Assembly: GCF_024580145.1 (NCBI RefSeq)
Contig: NZ_JANINI010000010.1
Location: forward strand, 3,275 to 67,274
Direction: 5' to 3'
Length of the DNA: 64,000 bases
DNA from: Methyloversatilis sp. XJ19-49
GTDB lineage: Bacteria; Pseudomonadota; Gammaproteobacteria; Burkholderiales; Rhodocyclaceae
Positions 18,886 through 26,463 of this stretch are shown here, one piece after another. Below the pieces are notes generated by a model that was not told where the DNA came from, searched no databases, and saw nothing but the letters and a program-made list of their open reading frames with translations. A program made the position numbers and the translations under genes. The stretch's first letter is position 1; every line of letters begins with the position of its first letter.

Positions 18886-19775
18886 AGGTGCCGCACGCGC
18901 TGGCCGTAGTGTGGCGGATCGCGCTGGCGACCCTGCGCCGCTACGACGACGCGCGCGGCGTGACGTACGGCGCGGCAGTGGCGTTCTACGCGGCGTTTGC
19001 GATTGCGCCGCTGATCGTCGTCGTGACCCGCGTCATGTTCTGGGTGCTCGGCGACGAAAGTGCGCAGGTGGCGCTGATCGACGCACTGTCCGGGCTGATC
19101 GGCCCGCGCGAAGCCGGTACCGTGTCCGACTTGCTGCAGCGTGCGAGCGAACGTTCGAACAACGACGGCAACGGCGCTTTGGGTCCCTGGCTGGCGCTCG
19201 GCGGCACGCTGATCGGTGCGACCGGCGTGTTCATCGAACTGCGCGCCGCGCTGCAGGCCATGCTGGGCGAAAAGGCCGTGCCGTTTTCCTGGCTCCGGCT
19301 GCTGCAGGTCAGGCTGCTGGCGCTGGGCATCGTGCTCGGCGGCGGCTTTCTGCTCGCGGTGGCGCTGGTCGCGCAGACCGCGGTGCTGCTGGCGATGCAC
19401 AAGGTGACCAGCCACTGGCCGGTGCTGCTGCCGGTTGTGCTGCTGGTCGAAGCGGTGTTTTCGTTCGGTGTGATCGCGCTGCTGTTCGCCACGCTGCTGC
19501 GCTGGCTGCCGGACCATCGCATGCCCTGGCTGCACGCCGCGGTCGGCGCCTGCTTCGCTGCCATGCTGTTCATGCTGGGGCGCTACGGCATCGGGCTGTA
19601 CATCGCGACCACCGCCACTGAATCGGCGCTGGGTGCAGCCGGCTCCTTTGCTGCGCTGCTGATCTGGTTCTACGGATCGAGCCAGATCTTCCTGCTGGGT
19701 GCCGCGCTGGCGGTGGAAGTCATACCGGCCGCGCCCGCGCGCGCGGCCGGGTCAGTCGCCACCCGCGGGCACTGA
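18882..19775 (+). CDS. YihY/BrkB family inner-membrane protein
   Basis: A 297-residue membrane protein with about six predicted helices and the family N terminus (RYDDARGVTYGAAVAFYAAFAIAPL). YihY/BrkB proteins were once annotated as RNase BN; their real role is unknown and transport has been proposed. The start ATGA overlaps the stop of the cyclic glucan synthase, so the two are translationally coupled. This raises the possibility that it helps glucan export or modification; that is inference. Only 6 bp separate its stop from that of the convergent GGDEF gene. Confidence 0.88.
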   Translation: MKVPHALAVVWRIALATLRRYDDARGVTYGAAVAFYAAFAIAPLIVVVTRVMFWVLGDESAQVALIDALSGLIGPREAGTVSDLLQRASERSNNDGNGALGPWLALGGTLIGATGVFIELRAALQAMLGEKAVPFSWLRLLQVRLLALGIVLGGGFLLAVALVAQTAVLLAMHKVTSHWPVLLPVVLLVEAVFSFGVIALLFATLLRWLPDHRMPWLHAAVGACFAAMLFMLGRYGIGLYIATTATESALGAAGSFAALLIWFYGSSQIFLLGAALAVEVIPAAPARAAGSVATRGH

Positions 19776-19781
19776 ATGCAT

Positions 19782-21410
19782 TCACCCATTCGGCCTGTCA
19801 GCCGCATGCTCGTCCTGCGGCAGGCTGATCGAAAACTGGCTGCCGAGTCCGGGACCGCCACTCGTGGCATGCAGGCTACCGCCCTGTGCTTCGACCAGAT
19901 CGCGCAGCATGTGCAGAGCCATGCCGCGGCGGCGCTGAGACGGCAAATTCGGCTCCGCGGACGCGAAGATCGCGGGCAGTGCGTCGGGCGCGATGCCTGC
20001 GCCGTCGTCCGATACGGTGATCCGCACCCAGCCATCGACCGCGTCGACCGAAAGGCGTAATTCGCTGCCGTCGGCTGAATGACTGGATGCGTTGTCGAGC
20101 AGCCGGGCGATGATGCCGATCAGGCGCACAGCATGGCCCCGCGCAGGCGGCAATCCGGCCGGCCAGGACGTGACCAGACGCTGACGCCTGCCCTCGAGCG
20201 CGCGGCGTGCCTGGTCGGACGCTTGACCCAGCACCGTCATCAGATCGATCGACCGCCGTTCGAACATGACATCGGTGCCATCCGGCTGGGCCGCTGCCAC
20301 CAGATCATCGACCAGCCTCGACATGCGGCGCACCTGGCGCTTGATGATGGCCGGCAGCCGTGCACGCAGCGCCTCGTCCTGCCGGGCGCGGCTGAACAAT
20401 CCGGCTGCCGTGCGGATCGGGCGCAGCGGCTTGCGCAGGTTCCGGGCCACCATCGACAGGAAGCGGATCTGCTGCCAGCGCAGCTGGTTGGCCTGTTCGT
20501 CGAGTTCCTGCGCAGACATCAGCGCCAGCGTAAGGTTTTCGTTCGCCTCACGCAGGTTGCGCACATGCATTTCACGTTCGGCCAGAACGAATTCGCGATG
20601 CGACGTGGGCAGCGGCCGGACCGGGCCGACGCGCGGCGTCAGGCCGACGGCGCGCGCGATGTCTTCCCGGTGAAAGTCGAAGCAGCCGCCGCCTTCGCGT
20701 TTGGCGCGGTACATGGCAACGTCGGCGCGGTCGATCAACGTGCCGGCGTCGTCGCCATCGTCCGGAAACAGGGCGATGCCGATGCTGGCCGACAGGCGCA
20801 GCGCGATGTCTCCGACATGGCAGGGCTCACCCAGCGATGCCAGCATCTTGGCGGCGATCTGGGCGGCGTCGGACGCCTGGGTGACTTCAGCCAGCAGCAC
20901 GAGGAATTCGTCGCCGCCGTAGCGGCTGACGGTGTCCGAGTCGCGCACCACGCTTTCGAGGCGCCGTGCGACCTGGCACAGCACGGCATCGCCGACCGGA
21001 TGACCCAGTGTGTCGTTGATCGGCTTGAAATAGTCGAGATCGACGAACATCACCGCGATGTGCGTGCTGCGCCGCCGGGCCAGCATGATGGCGCTGTCCA
21101 GCCGGTCATTCATCAGGCCGCGGTTGGGCGTACCGGTCAGCGGATCGCGCTGGCCGCTTCGCGCCAGTTCGTCCAGCGTCAGTGTGGCGCTCTCGGCGAT
21201 CGCTTCCGCCTGCAGCGCGGCAAGCACGAGATGTTCGTTCGCTTCGAGGAGGTCGGCGGCCTGTGTCGCACTGAAGGCATGCTTCAGTTCCTCGAGTTCG
21301 CGCTGCAGGCGCGTCAGTTCGTCTTTCAGCGCCAAGGTCTGCGCTTCGAACTGCGCGACGGTTGTGCCGGCTGCCGTGGGCGGCTCTTCGTCCGGCGGCC
21401 GGTTGATCAT
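19782..21410 (-). CDS. diguanylate cyclase fused to a degenerate histidine kinase
   Basis: A 542-residue protein: coiled coil (about 18-60), GGDEF domain (about 85-250) with intact GGDEF (165-169) and an RxxD inhibitory site (RDSD) five residues upstream, then a HisKA-like segment and HATPase domain (about 310-530). It should make c-di-GMP. In the H-box, where kinases have AHELRNPL, this protein has ARNLRKPL, so the phosphorylated His is missing. The ATPase part keeps an N-box Asn (LLDNASSHS) and DDGAGIAPD, but its G2 box is altered (RRRGMALHM). It may sense ATP or a partner rather than autophosphorylate. ATG 21410 is preferred; it lies 25 bp after the KaiC-like gene stop. Confidence 0.88.
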   Translation of the reverse strand: MINRPPDEEPPTAAGTTVAQFEAQTLALKDELTRLQRELEELKHAFSATQAADLLEANEHLVLAALQAEAIAESATLTLDELARSGQRDPLTGTPNRGLMNDRLDSAIMLARRRSTHIAVMFVDLDYFKPINDTLGHPVGDAVLCQVARRLESVVRDSDTVSRYGGDEFLVLLAEVTQASDAAQIAAKMLASLGEPCHVGDIALRLSASIGIALFPDDGDDAGTLIDRADVAMYRAKREGGGCFDFHREDIARAVGLTPRVGPVRPLPTSHREFVLAEREMHVRNLREANENLTLALMSAQELDEQANQLRWQQIRFLSMVARNLRKPLRPIRTAAGLFSRARQDEALRARLPAIIKRQVRRMSRLVDDLVAAAQPDGTDVMFERRSIDLMTVLGQASDQARRALEGRRQRLVTSWPAGLPPARGHAVRLIGIIARLLDNASSHSADGSELRLSVDAVDGWVRITVSDDGAGIAPDALPAIFASAEPNLPSQRRRGMALHMLRDLVEAQGGSLHATSGGPGLGSQFSISLPQDEHAADRPNG

Positions 21411-21435
21411 GATGACCTGAGCGCGCCGTGGCGAG

Positions 21436-22929
21436 TCAGTTTGCCGATCCCTGCATACCCGCGCCGTTCGCATCTTCCGGGTCGCGCCGTGCCGGCTGCC
21501 CGCCGAGCAGCCCGTCGTGGCCCGTGATCCGTTCGCCGATGCAGATGCCTTCATCGGCGATGGTGAACTGGCGCAGTTCGTTCGAGTGCGCGCTGCCGCG
21601 CACCTTCACCACGGCCATCACGCGCTTTAGCCGGCTGTCGACCTCTACGTAGCGCTGCACGATGATGGCGTCGGTCATGAAGGCTGTGCCATAAGGGCTG
21701 AAGCGCAGGTCGCTGTAGCGGTCTTCCAGCTCCGAGGTCATCAGTACGGTGACACCGGTGCTCGCCAGTGCCGACACCAGGCGGGACAGCGATTCGCGGA
21801 AATCGGCGCGGAAAGTCGGCGCCAGCGCCAGCTCGAAGCCGGACAGCGAATCGATGACGACCCGGCTCGCCTTGATGCGGTTGACTTCGGTGATCAGAAG
21901 ACGGGCGATTTCGTCGACCGATACACCGGGTGCGCTGCTGTCGACCACGCCGATGCGGTCGGCCCGGATCAGCGGAGCAAGCGCTGCGCCCTGGGCCAGC
22001 CGCGGCCGCTGTTCGAAGGCGGCGATGACCGACGTCTCGCCCTGGCGCGCACCTTCGGTCAGAAAGGCGGTGGCCAGGGTGCTCTTGCCTGAGCCTGACG
22101 GGCCGGCGACCAGCAGCGAAAAGCCGCGTGGCAGGCCACCCCCCATCATTTCGTCCAGACCGGGCACGCCCATGCCTACGCGGGCAGCACCGGCCGCCGC
22201 GCGGTCGACGCGTGGTGTGCCGGACACCTGCGGCGGTGCGAACACCTGGATACCCGAACTTCTGATGCGGAAGGTGTGCAGGCCGGGCAGCGCAGGCTGG
22301 CCGCGCATCTTCATGATTTCCATCTTGCGCACCATCGAATTGCGTTCGACGCTCTGGCGCAGCCAGATCAGGCCGTCAGCGACGGTGAAGATCGGGTTCG
22401 GATCGCAGTCGCTGAAGTATTCGCCGATCAGGAAGGTGGTCGCCTGCCAGCTCGTCATCAGCACGCCGAGATTCTGGATGAAGTGCTGCAGCGTGATGAA
22501 GGACGTGCCTTCATTCTGGCTCGCCAGAATGACCGACCGGAAGGAGTCGACGAATACCAGTCCCGGGCCGCGCGCTTCCACCTCGGCCACGATGTGTTCG
22601 AGCACCTTGTCCAGATTGCCGCAGGCGACATCGTCGGCCAGATTCACGAAGCGGATCGACCGGTTCAGCTTGTCCAGTTCGAAGAAATCGAACTGCTGCT
22701 GATAGCGCAGCATCTTCAGCGGCGGCTCGCCCAGCACGGTGAAATAGATCGCCGGCCGCTCGGGCGTGGCCAGTGCGAACATGATCTGGTGCGCCAGCGT
22801 GGTCTTGCCGCAGCCCGGTGGGCCTGCGATCAGATTGCAGGAAAACTCCGGCAGCCCGCCGCCGAGCACTTCGTCGAGCCCTGGAACACCCGTCTTCAGA
22901 CGATTGATGCTTGCTTTGCCGGTGGTCAT
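21436..22929 (-). CDS. KaiC-like double RecA-domain ATPase
   Basis: A 497-residue protein with two KaiC/RadA-type ATPase domains. Walker A motifs are GPPGCGKT (36-43) and GPSGSGKS (276-283). Both domains begin with the KaiC GVPGLDE-xx-GGG signature. The C-terminal part resembles KaiC CII (TDAIIVQRYVEV, VKVRGSAHS). By eye the KaiC phosphorylation pair Ser431-Thr432 aligns with Ala-Phe, so a classical phosphorylation cycle looks unlikely. There is no KaiA or KaiB nearby. Such proteins in non-cyanobacteria are often tied to stress and to histidine kinases. The start overlaps the upstream gene's stop (ATGA), and the GGDEF-kinase gene follows. Confidence 0.9.
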   Translation of the reverse strand: MTTGKASINRLKTGVPGLDEVLGGGLPEFSCNLIAGPPGCGKTTLAHQIMFALATPERPAIYFTVLGEPPLKMLRYQQQFDFFELDKLNRSIRFVNLADDVACGNLDKVLEHIVAEVEARGPGLVFVDSFRSVILASQNEGTSFITLQHFIQNLGVLMTSWQATTFLIGEYFSDCDPNPIFTVADGLIWLRQSVERNSMVRKMEIMKMRGQPALPGLHTFRIRSSGIQVFAPPQVSGTPRVDRAAAGAARVGMGVPGLDEMMGGGLPRGFSLLVAGPSGSGKSTLATAFLTEGARQGETSVIAAFEQRPRLAQGAALAPLIRADRIGVVDSSAPGVSVDEIARLLITEVNRIKASRVVIDSLSGFELALAPTFRADFRESLSRLVSALASTGVTVLMTSELEDRYSDLRFSPYGTAFMTDAIIVQRYVEVDSRLKRVMAVVKVRGSAHSNELRQFTIADEGICIGERITGHDGLLGGQPARRDPEDANGAGMQGSAN

Positions 22930-23360
22930 TGCGAGGTGTCCTGCGCGGCGGAGCCGCTTGAATTGTTGTCGAGTGCCGGCCGCAGCAACCTCTCGGTCAG
23001 TGATGCACCGATGAGTGTCGACAGCAGAGTACGGAAATTTTCGAGCAGCGCGCCCTGTGCGGCGGTGGCTTCGGCTTCGGCCTGCAGCAGCAATGCACTG
23101 CGCAGCGAAACCAGCACATCCTGCCCGGCCGCGGCGTCACATACCGGAGCGAGCCAGGGATGGGTGTCACGCGTCAGGTAAAGGCTGCGCCTGACGAGCG
23201 CGGCCATGCCGCGCTGGCCGATGATGGGTGAAAGTCTTGCGTGCAGCGTCTGCCATTCGGCTACGGTCGCATCGATCCTGGATGAAGCCGGACATGGCGG
23301 GGTGGCGGCATCCGCCTGGTGAGATCCCGCATCCCGGACGTCTCGTGAGTCGCTTTGCAT
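22926..23360 (-). CDS. conserved-looking protein upstream of the KaiC-like gene, function unknown
   Basis: A 144-residue soluble, mainly alpha-helical protein (from about residue 28: TVAEWQTLHARLSPIIGQRGMAA onward) with a Ser/Asp-rich tail. I recognise no named family. Its stop overlaps the KaiC-like start, so the pair is translationally coupled and a physical or functional partnership is likely. ATG 23360 is chosen; the open frame upstream looks non-coding. A GTTCG-N6-CGCAC sequence 65 bp upstream resembles the regional dyad but has the wrong spacing. Confidence 0.7.
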   Translation of the reverse strand: MQSDSRDVRDAGSHQADAATPPCPASSRIDATVAEWQTLHARLSPIIGQRGMAALVRRSLYLTRDTHPWLAPVCDAAAGQDVLVSLRSALLLQAEAEATAAQGALLENFRTLLSTLIGASLTERLLRPALDNNSSGSAAQDTSQ

Positions 23361-23505
23361 CGATGGTTCGGTAGTGGTTGGCTTGCGGCTGCCTGCCGAT
23401 GGTACGCCCCGGGAACATTCTTCCGTTCGGCTTTTCGCACCGGCAGCACATGTGAGCTGGATACCTTGCGGCAGCCGACGGGCCCCCGGGCGCACCATCG
23501 CCTGC

Positions 23506-24426
23506 TTATTGACTGCTTGATACGCCACTCGGCGGCGGCCCGAAAACGATGTCCACGCGCCTGTTCATCTGCCGACCGGCGGCCGTGTCGTTGCCGGCCA
23601 CCGGCTGATCTTCGCCGAATGCGCGCGTGCTCAACCTGTCGGACGCCACACCGAGCGTGACCAGCTCGGCCATGACCGCATTCGCCCGACGCCCGGACAG
23701 CGCGAGGTTGCTCGCGGCGGACCCGACGCTGTCGGTATAGCCCTCGATCATCGCGCTGCGTTGCGGGTTGCGCTTGAAGAAATCGGCCAGACGGATCATG
23801 TCGGCCGACCCGCTGGACAGCAGATCCGCCTTGCCGCTGTAAAACAGCACGCCGCCCAGCGTGACGACCATGCCGCGGTCGGTCTTCCTCGCGTTCAGGG
23901 CCGTCAGTTCCGCTTCCAGCGTTTCGACGCGCGACCGGCTCTGTTCCATGCTGGCCTGATCGCGCAGCGCGGACGATTCGGCCTCGGCAAGCTGCGTGCT
24001 CTTGACCTGGCTGCGTTGCTCGGAGGCGATCAGCTGGCGGCGTGTGTTGTCGGCTTCGGCAGTCCGTTCGGCCAGTCGCATGCGGTCGCGCTCGGCGGCC
24101 GCTCCTGCGGTCACCGCCTGAGCCGCGCGACCGGTCGCGGTTTCGCGGGCGATCAGGATGCGCTGGTCGGCCAGATAGGCGAGGTGATCGACGGTGTCCT
24201 TGCGTGTGCCCGCCGTCCAGGCCTGTTCGGCCTTGCTGACGGACGCTTCCGCGTCGCGCAGTTCATCGGCAGCCAGCGCGCTGACTTGCGGGTCGCTGCG
24301 CGCGGCGGCGACGCGTTCGCGTGACTGGTCGAGTGCACTGTTGCGCTCCGGCACGCTGCTGCAGGCGGCCAGCGAAGCGCCGAACAGGGCGATGCACAAT
24401 GTGCGGATCTTGGCTTGGGGTGTCAT
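23506..24426 (-). CDS. OmpA-family lipoprotein with N-terminal DUF4398
   Basis: A 306-residue predicted lipoprotein. The signal peptide ends in a lipobox (SLAAC, Cys22). A DUF4398 helical domain lies at about 28-110, followed by a long coiled coil (110-185) and an OmpA C-terminal peptidoglycan-binding domain (about 190-297). The domain has the GYTDSVGS...NLALSGRRANAV motif, whose Asp and Arg bind diaminopimelate. It likely links the outer membrane to the cell wall. It lies 30 bp downstream of the separate DUF4398 lipoprotein gene, almost certainly in one operon controlled from the motif-bearing region near 24.97 kb. Confidence 0.9.
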   Translation of the reverse strand: MTPQAKIRTLCIALFGASLAACSSVPERNSALDQSRERVAAARSDPQVSALAADELRDAEASVSKAEQAWTAGTRKDTVDHLAYLADQRILIARETATGRAAQAVTAGAAAERDRMRLAERTAEADNTRRQLIASEQRSQVKSTQLAEAESSALRDQASMEQSRSRVETLEAELTALNARKTDRGMVVTLGGVLFYSGKADLLSSGSADMIRLADFFKRNPQRSAMIEGYTDSVGSAASNLALSGRRANAVMAELVTLGVASDRLSTRAFGEDQPVAGNDTAAGRQMNRRVDIVFGPPPSGVSSSQ

Positions 24427-24456
24427 CTGGGGCTCCTGATGCGCTGACCGTTCAGG

Positions 24457-24876
24457 TCAGCGAACGATCTTGCGGTTGATTTCTTCCTGCAGCACGCGGG
24501 CGGCGTTCTGCGACTCGGTGGCGCTGCGCTGCGAGCGCACCGACTGGGCATGCGCTTCGGCAACGTGAGCGTCGAGTTCGGCCTGCTCTGCCAGCTGGCC
24601 GGCGCGTTCGTAGTCCTTGTTCACCACTGCCTGGCGGGCACGGGTGAGCTTGCCGATGGCGATCTGCAGTTCGGCCGGGGCGTTTTCGCGGGTGCCGGCG
24701 CTGCTGGCCCGTTCGACTGCGGCTTCGGCGACGGCCATCTTTTCCGCCGGCAGCGGCGTCGAGGCGCAGGCGCCCAGCAACATGGCAGCCAGTGCCAGCG
24801 CCAGCAGGGGCCAGGTCGTCCGGGTCGCGGCTGGCAGTGAAGATGCGAGGCGGGGGTGCGGGGTGTACATGGTCAT
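24457..24876 (-). CDS. DUF4398 lipoprotein
   Basis: A 139-residue lipoprotein: signal segment about 20-36 with lipobox LLGAC (Cys37), then a DUF4398 helical domain (PAEKMAVAEAAVERA to about residue 120). ATG 24876 is chosen because AGGGA lies 6 nt upstream; ATG 24870 is also possible. DUF4398 proteins commonly pair with OmpA-type lipoproteins, as here, and are thought to act in the envelope. Dyad site f ends 95 nt upstream on the same strand. Confidence 0.85.
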   Translation of the reverse strand: MTMYTPHPRLASSLPAATRTTWPLLALALAAMLLGACASTPLPAEKMAVAEAAVERASSAGTRENAPAELQIAIGKLTRARQAVVNKDYERAGQLAEQAELDAHVAEAHAQSVRSQRSATESQNAARVLQEEINRKIVR

Positions 24877-24971
24877 GGTGTTTCCCTGGGCAATGTGTCC
24901 ATCGGCTGCTGCCGGGTGGCGGACCGTGGTGGTGAAGCTTCGACTGCAGCCTGAGCGCCAGCAGATCTGCT

Positions 24972-24989
24972 GTCTGTCTGTTTGCGCAC
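24972..24989 (-). promoter_or_regulatory. dyad motif site f (minus strand)
   Basis: On the minus strand it reads GTGCGCAAACAGACAGAC. The left arm is perfect; the right arm is CAGAC, as in site h, followed by AGACAGC as in site h. It ends 95 nt before the DUF4398 lipoprotein start and faces it. Confidence 0.45.
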
Positions 24990-25027
24990 ATCCGTGCCGG
25001 CGCGCGCCGTGGTCCGGGGAGGTCGGA

Positions 25028-25045
25028 GTGCGGCAGCGCACAGAC
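25028..25045 (+). promoter_or_regulatory. dyad motif site e (perfect GTGCG-N4-CGCAC-AGAC)
   Basis: GTGCGGCAGCGCACAGAC, a perfect copy, ending 104 nt before the esterase start and oriented toward it. It pairs back-to-back with site f, 38 bp away on the other strand, as expected for two divergent promoters. Confidence 0.55.
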
Positions 25046-25149
25046 CGGATGAAGCCGGTCGCGCAAATTCCGGTTGCACTGGCGCCGCACGCCTGCGTTC
25101 CGGCCGTCCGTCGGAGCGGGGCCACCGTCGCGCCGCCCCGGGGACCGTC

Positions 25150-26463
25150 ATGCAAACAAGCCCGCAGATCGAACAGACCCGGCGACGACGGGTGATCCGG
25201 CGTCTGCTGGACGAACTTGCGTCATGCGATCCGGATGACGACGCCTACGAGCGCAAGCTCGACCTGCTCGGCCGGCGCATCGCGCGCCGCGTTCCGCCGA
25301 TGGCCGGATCGACGCCCGGCCACGCGACCGCCGCGCGTCCGCGTGTGGCCGGCCGACGGTCGCCTCAGGCGGTCTCTGGCTGGCAAGCCTTCTTGCGACG
25401 GCAGCAAGCGCGGCTGGCCGGACTGGGCGAGGCGATGATGAATCTGATCAGGGCGGCACCGACCGTTCGTGCAGCGGACAGCCTGCGTCGTCCTTCGGCC
25501 GTGCGACCGGACGCGCCCGCGGCCGATGGGTCGGGTGATCAGACCGCGCCGGATGGCCGGCGGGTCGGTCGGCTGATCGGCCGCTTCGGCGCCGGACCAT
25601 CGGTCGAGGGCGCCGACTGTCATTACATGCTGTACGAACCCGCATTCCGTACCGCCGGCCCCTCGCCACTGCTGGTCATGCTGCATGGCTGCAATCAGGG
25701 GGGCACCGAGTTCGCCGCCGGCACGCGCATGAACGAGGTGGCGGAAGATTCGGGCGTTGTCGTGCTGTATCCGGAACAGTCAATGGGTGCCCATGCGCTG
25801 CGCTGCTGGAACTGGTACGCCTTGCAGGACGTGTCGAACAGCGCTGGAGACGCGGCCCTGATCGCTCGCCTGACGCGCCGGGTGATGCAGGACCAGGACA
25901 TCGATCCGGCGCGCGTCTATATCGCCGGCATGTCGGCCGGCGGCGCGATGGCAGCGGTGCTGGCACGCGATTATCCGGGGCTGTTCGCCGCGCTGGGCGT
26001 GCATTCCGGCATCGCGGCCGGGCGCGCACACGATGCGCTGTCGGCCATGCGCATCATGGCGTCCGGGCCGGATGCGCTGCCGCAGGCCGTGCTGTCGCCG
26101 ACCGAACACAGTGCGCTCCGGCTGCCGTGCATCGTCTTCCACGGCGACGCCGACACCACCGTGCACCCGTCGAACGCCGATGCGCTGTACGCCGCTTCGG
26201 GTCCGGACAGCGACGATGCGGCGCGCGGGCATGCGTCGTCCGAATCGACGCCTGCTGGCGAAGGGCAGCGCGGCTATACCCGTTCCGCCACGTTCGGCGC
26301 GTCGGGCGTGAGTCGGAGCGAGCGCTGGATCATTCACGGCGCCGGCCATGCATGGACCGGCGGCGACGGCTCGCAGCCCCATACCGATGCTTCGGGACCT
26401 GACGCATCGAGACAGATGATGCGATTCTTCCTGCAGCATCATCTGAACTCGAAAATTTCGTAG
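25150..26463 (+). CDS. PHB-depolymerase-family esterase
   Basis: A 437-residue alpha/beta hydrolase of the esterase-PHB-depolymerase family. The hydrolase domain (about 150-435) shows the oxyanion segment MLHGCNQGG, nucleophile Ser in AGMSAGGAM, Asp in FHGDADTTVHP and His in GAGHAWTGG. The first ~145 residues are basic and low in complexity, with no signal peptide, so it is probably intracellular; polyhydroxybutyrate or another ester is the likely substrate. ATG 25150 is used because it opens a plausible N terminus; the Shine-Dalgarno is weak. The 3' end overlaps the convergent reductase gene by 25 bp. Dyad site e lies upstream. Confidence 0.88.
   Translation: MQTSPQIEQTRRRRVIRRLLDELASCDPDDDAYERKLDLLGRRIARRVPPMAGSTPGHATAARPRVAGRRSPQAVSGWQAFLRRQQARLAGLGEAMMNLIRAAPTVRAADSLRRPSAVRPDAPAADGSGDQTAPDGRRVGRLIGRFGAGPSVEGADCHYMLYEPAFRTAGPSPLLVMLHGCNQGGTEFAAGTRMNEVAEDSGVVVLYPEQSMGAHALRCWNWYALQDVSNSAGDAALIARLTRRVMQDQDIDPARVYIAGMSAGGAMAAVLARDYPGLFAALGVHSGIAAGRAHDALSAMRIMASGPDALPQAVLSPTEHSALRLPCIVFHGDADTTVHPSNADALYAASGPDSDDAARGHASSESTPAGEGQRGYTRSATFGASGVSRSERWIIHGAGHAWTGGDGSQPHTDASGPDASRQMMRFFLQHHLNSKIS

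Noticed and set aside
18882-19775. Annotation as ribonuclease BN
   Set aside because: That name for YihY/BrkB proteins is historical; the sequence is a polytopic membrane protein without nuclease motifs.
21436-22929. Circadian-type KaiABC system
   Set aside because: No kaiA or kaiB nearby and the Ser-Thr phosphorylation pair appears replaced, so a clock is not supported.
23425-23440. GTTCG-N6-CGCAC upstream of the KaiC-like operon, similar to the stress dyad
   Set aside because: Spacer is six instead of four, AGAC is missing, and the orientation cannot be judged; not counted as a site.
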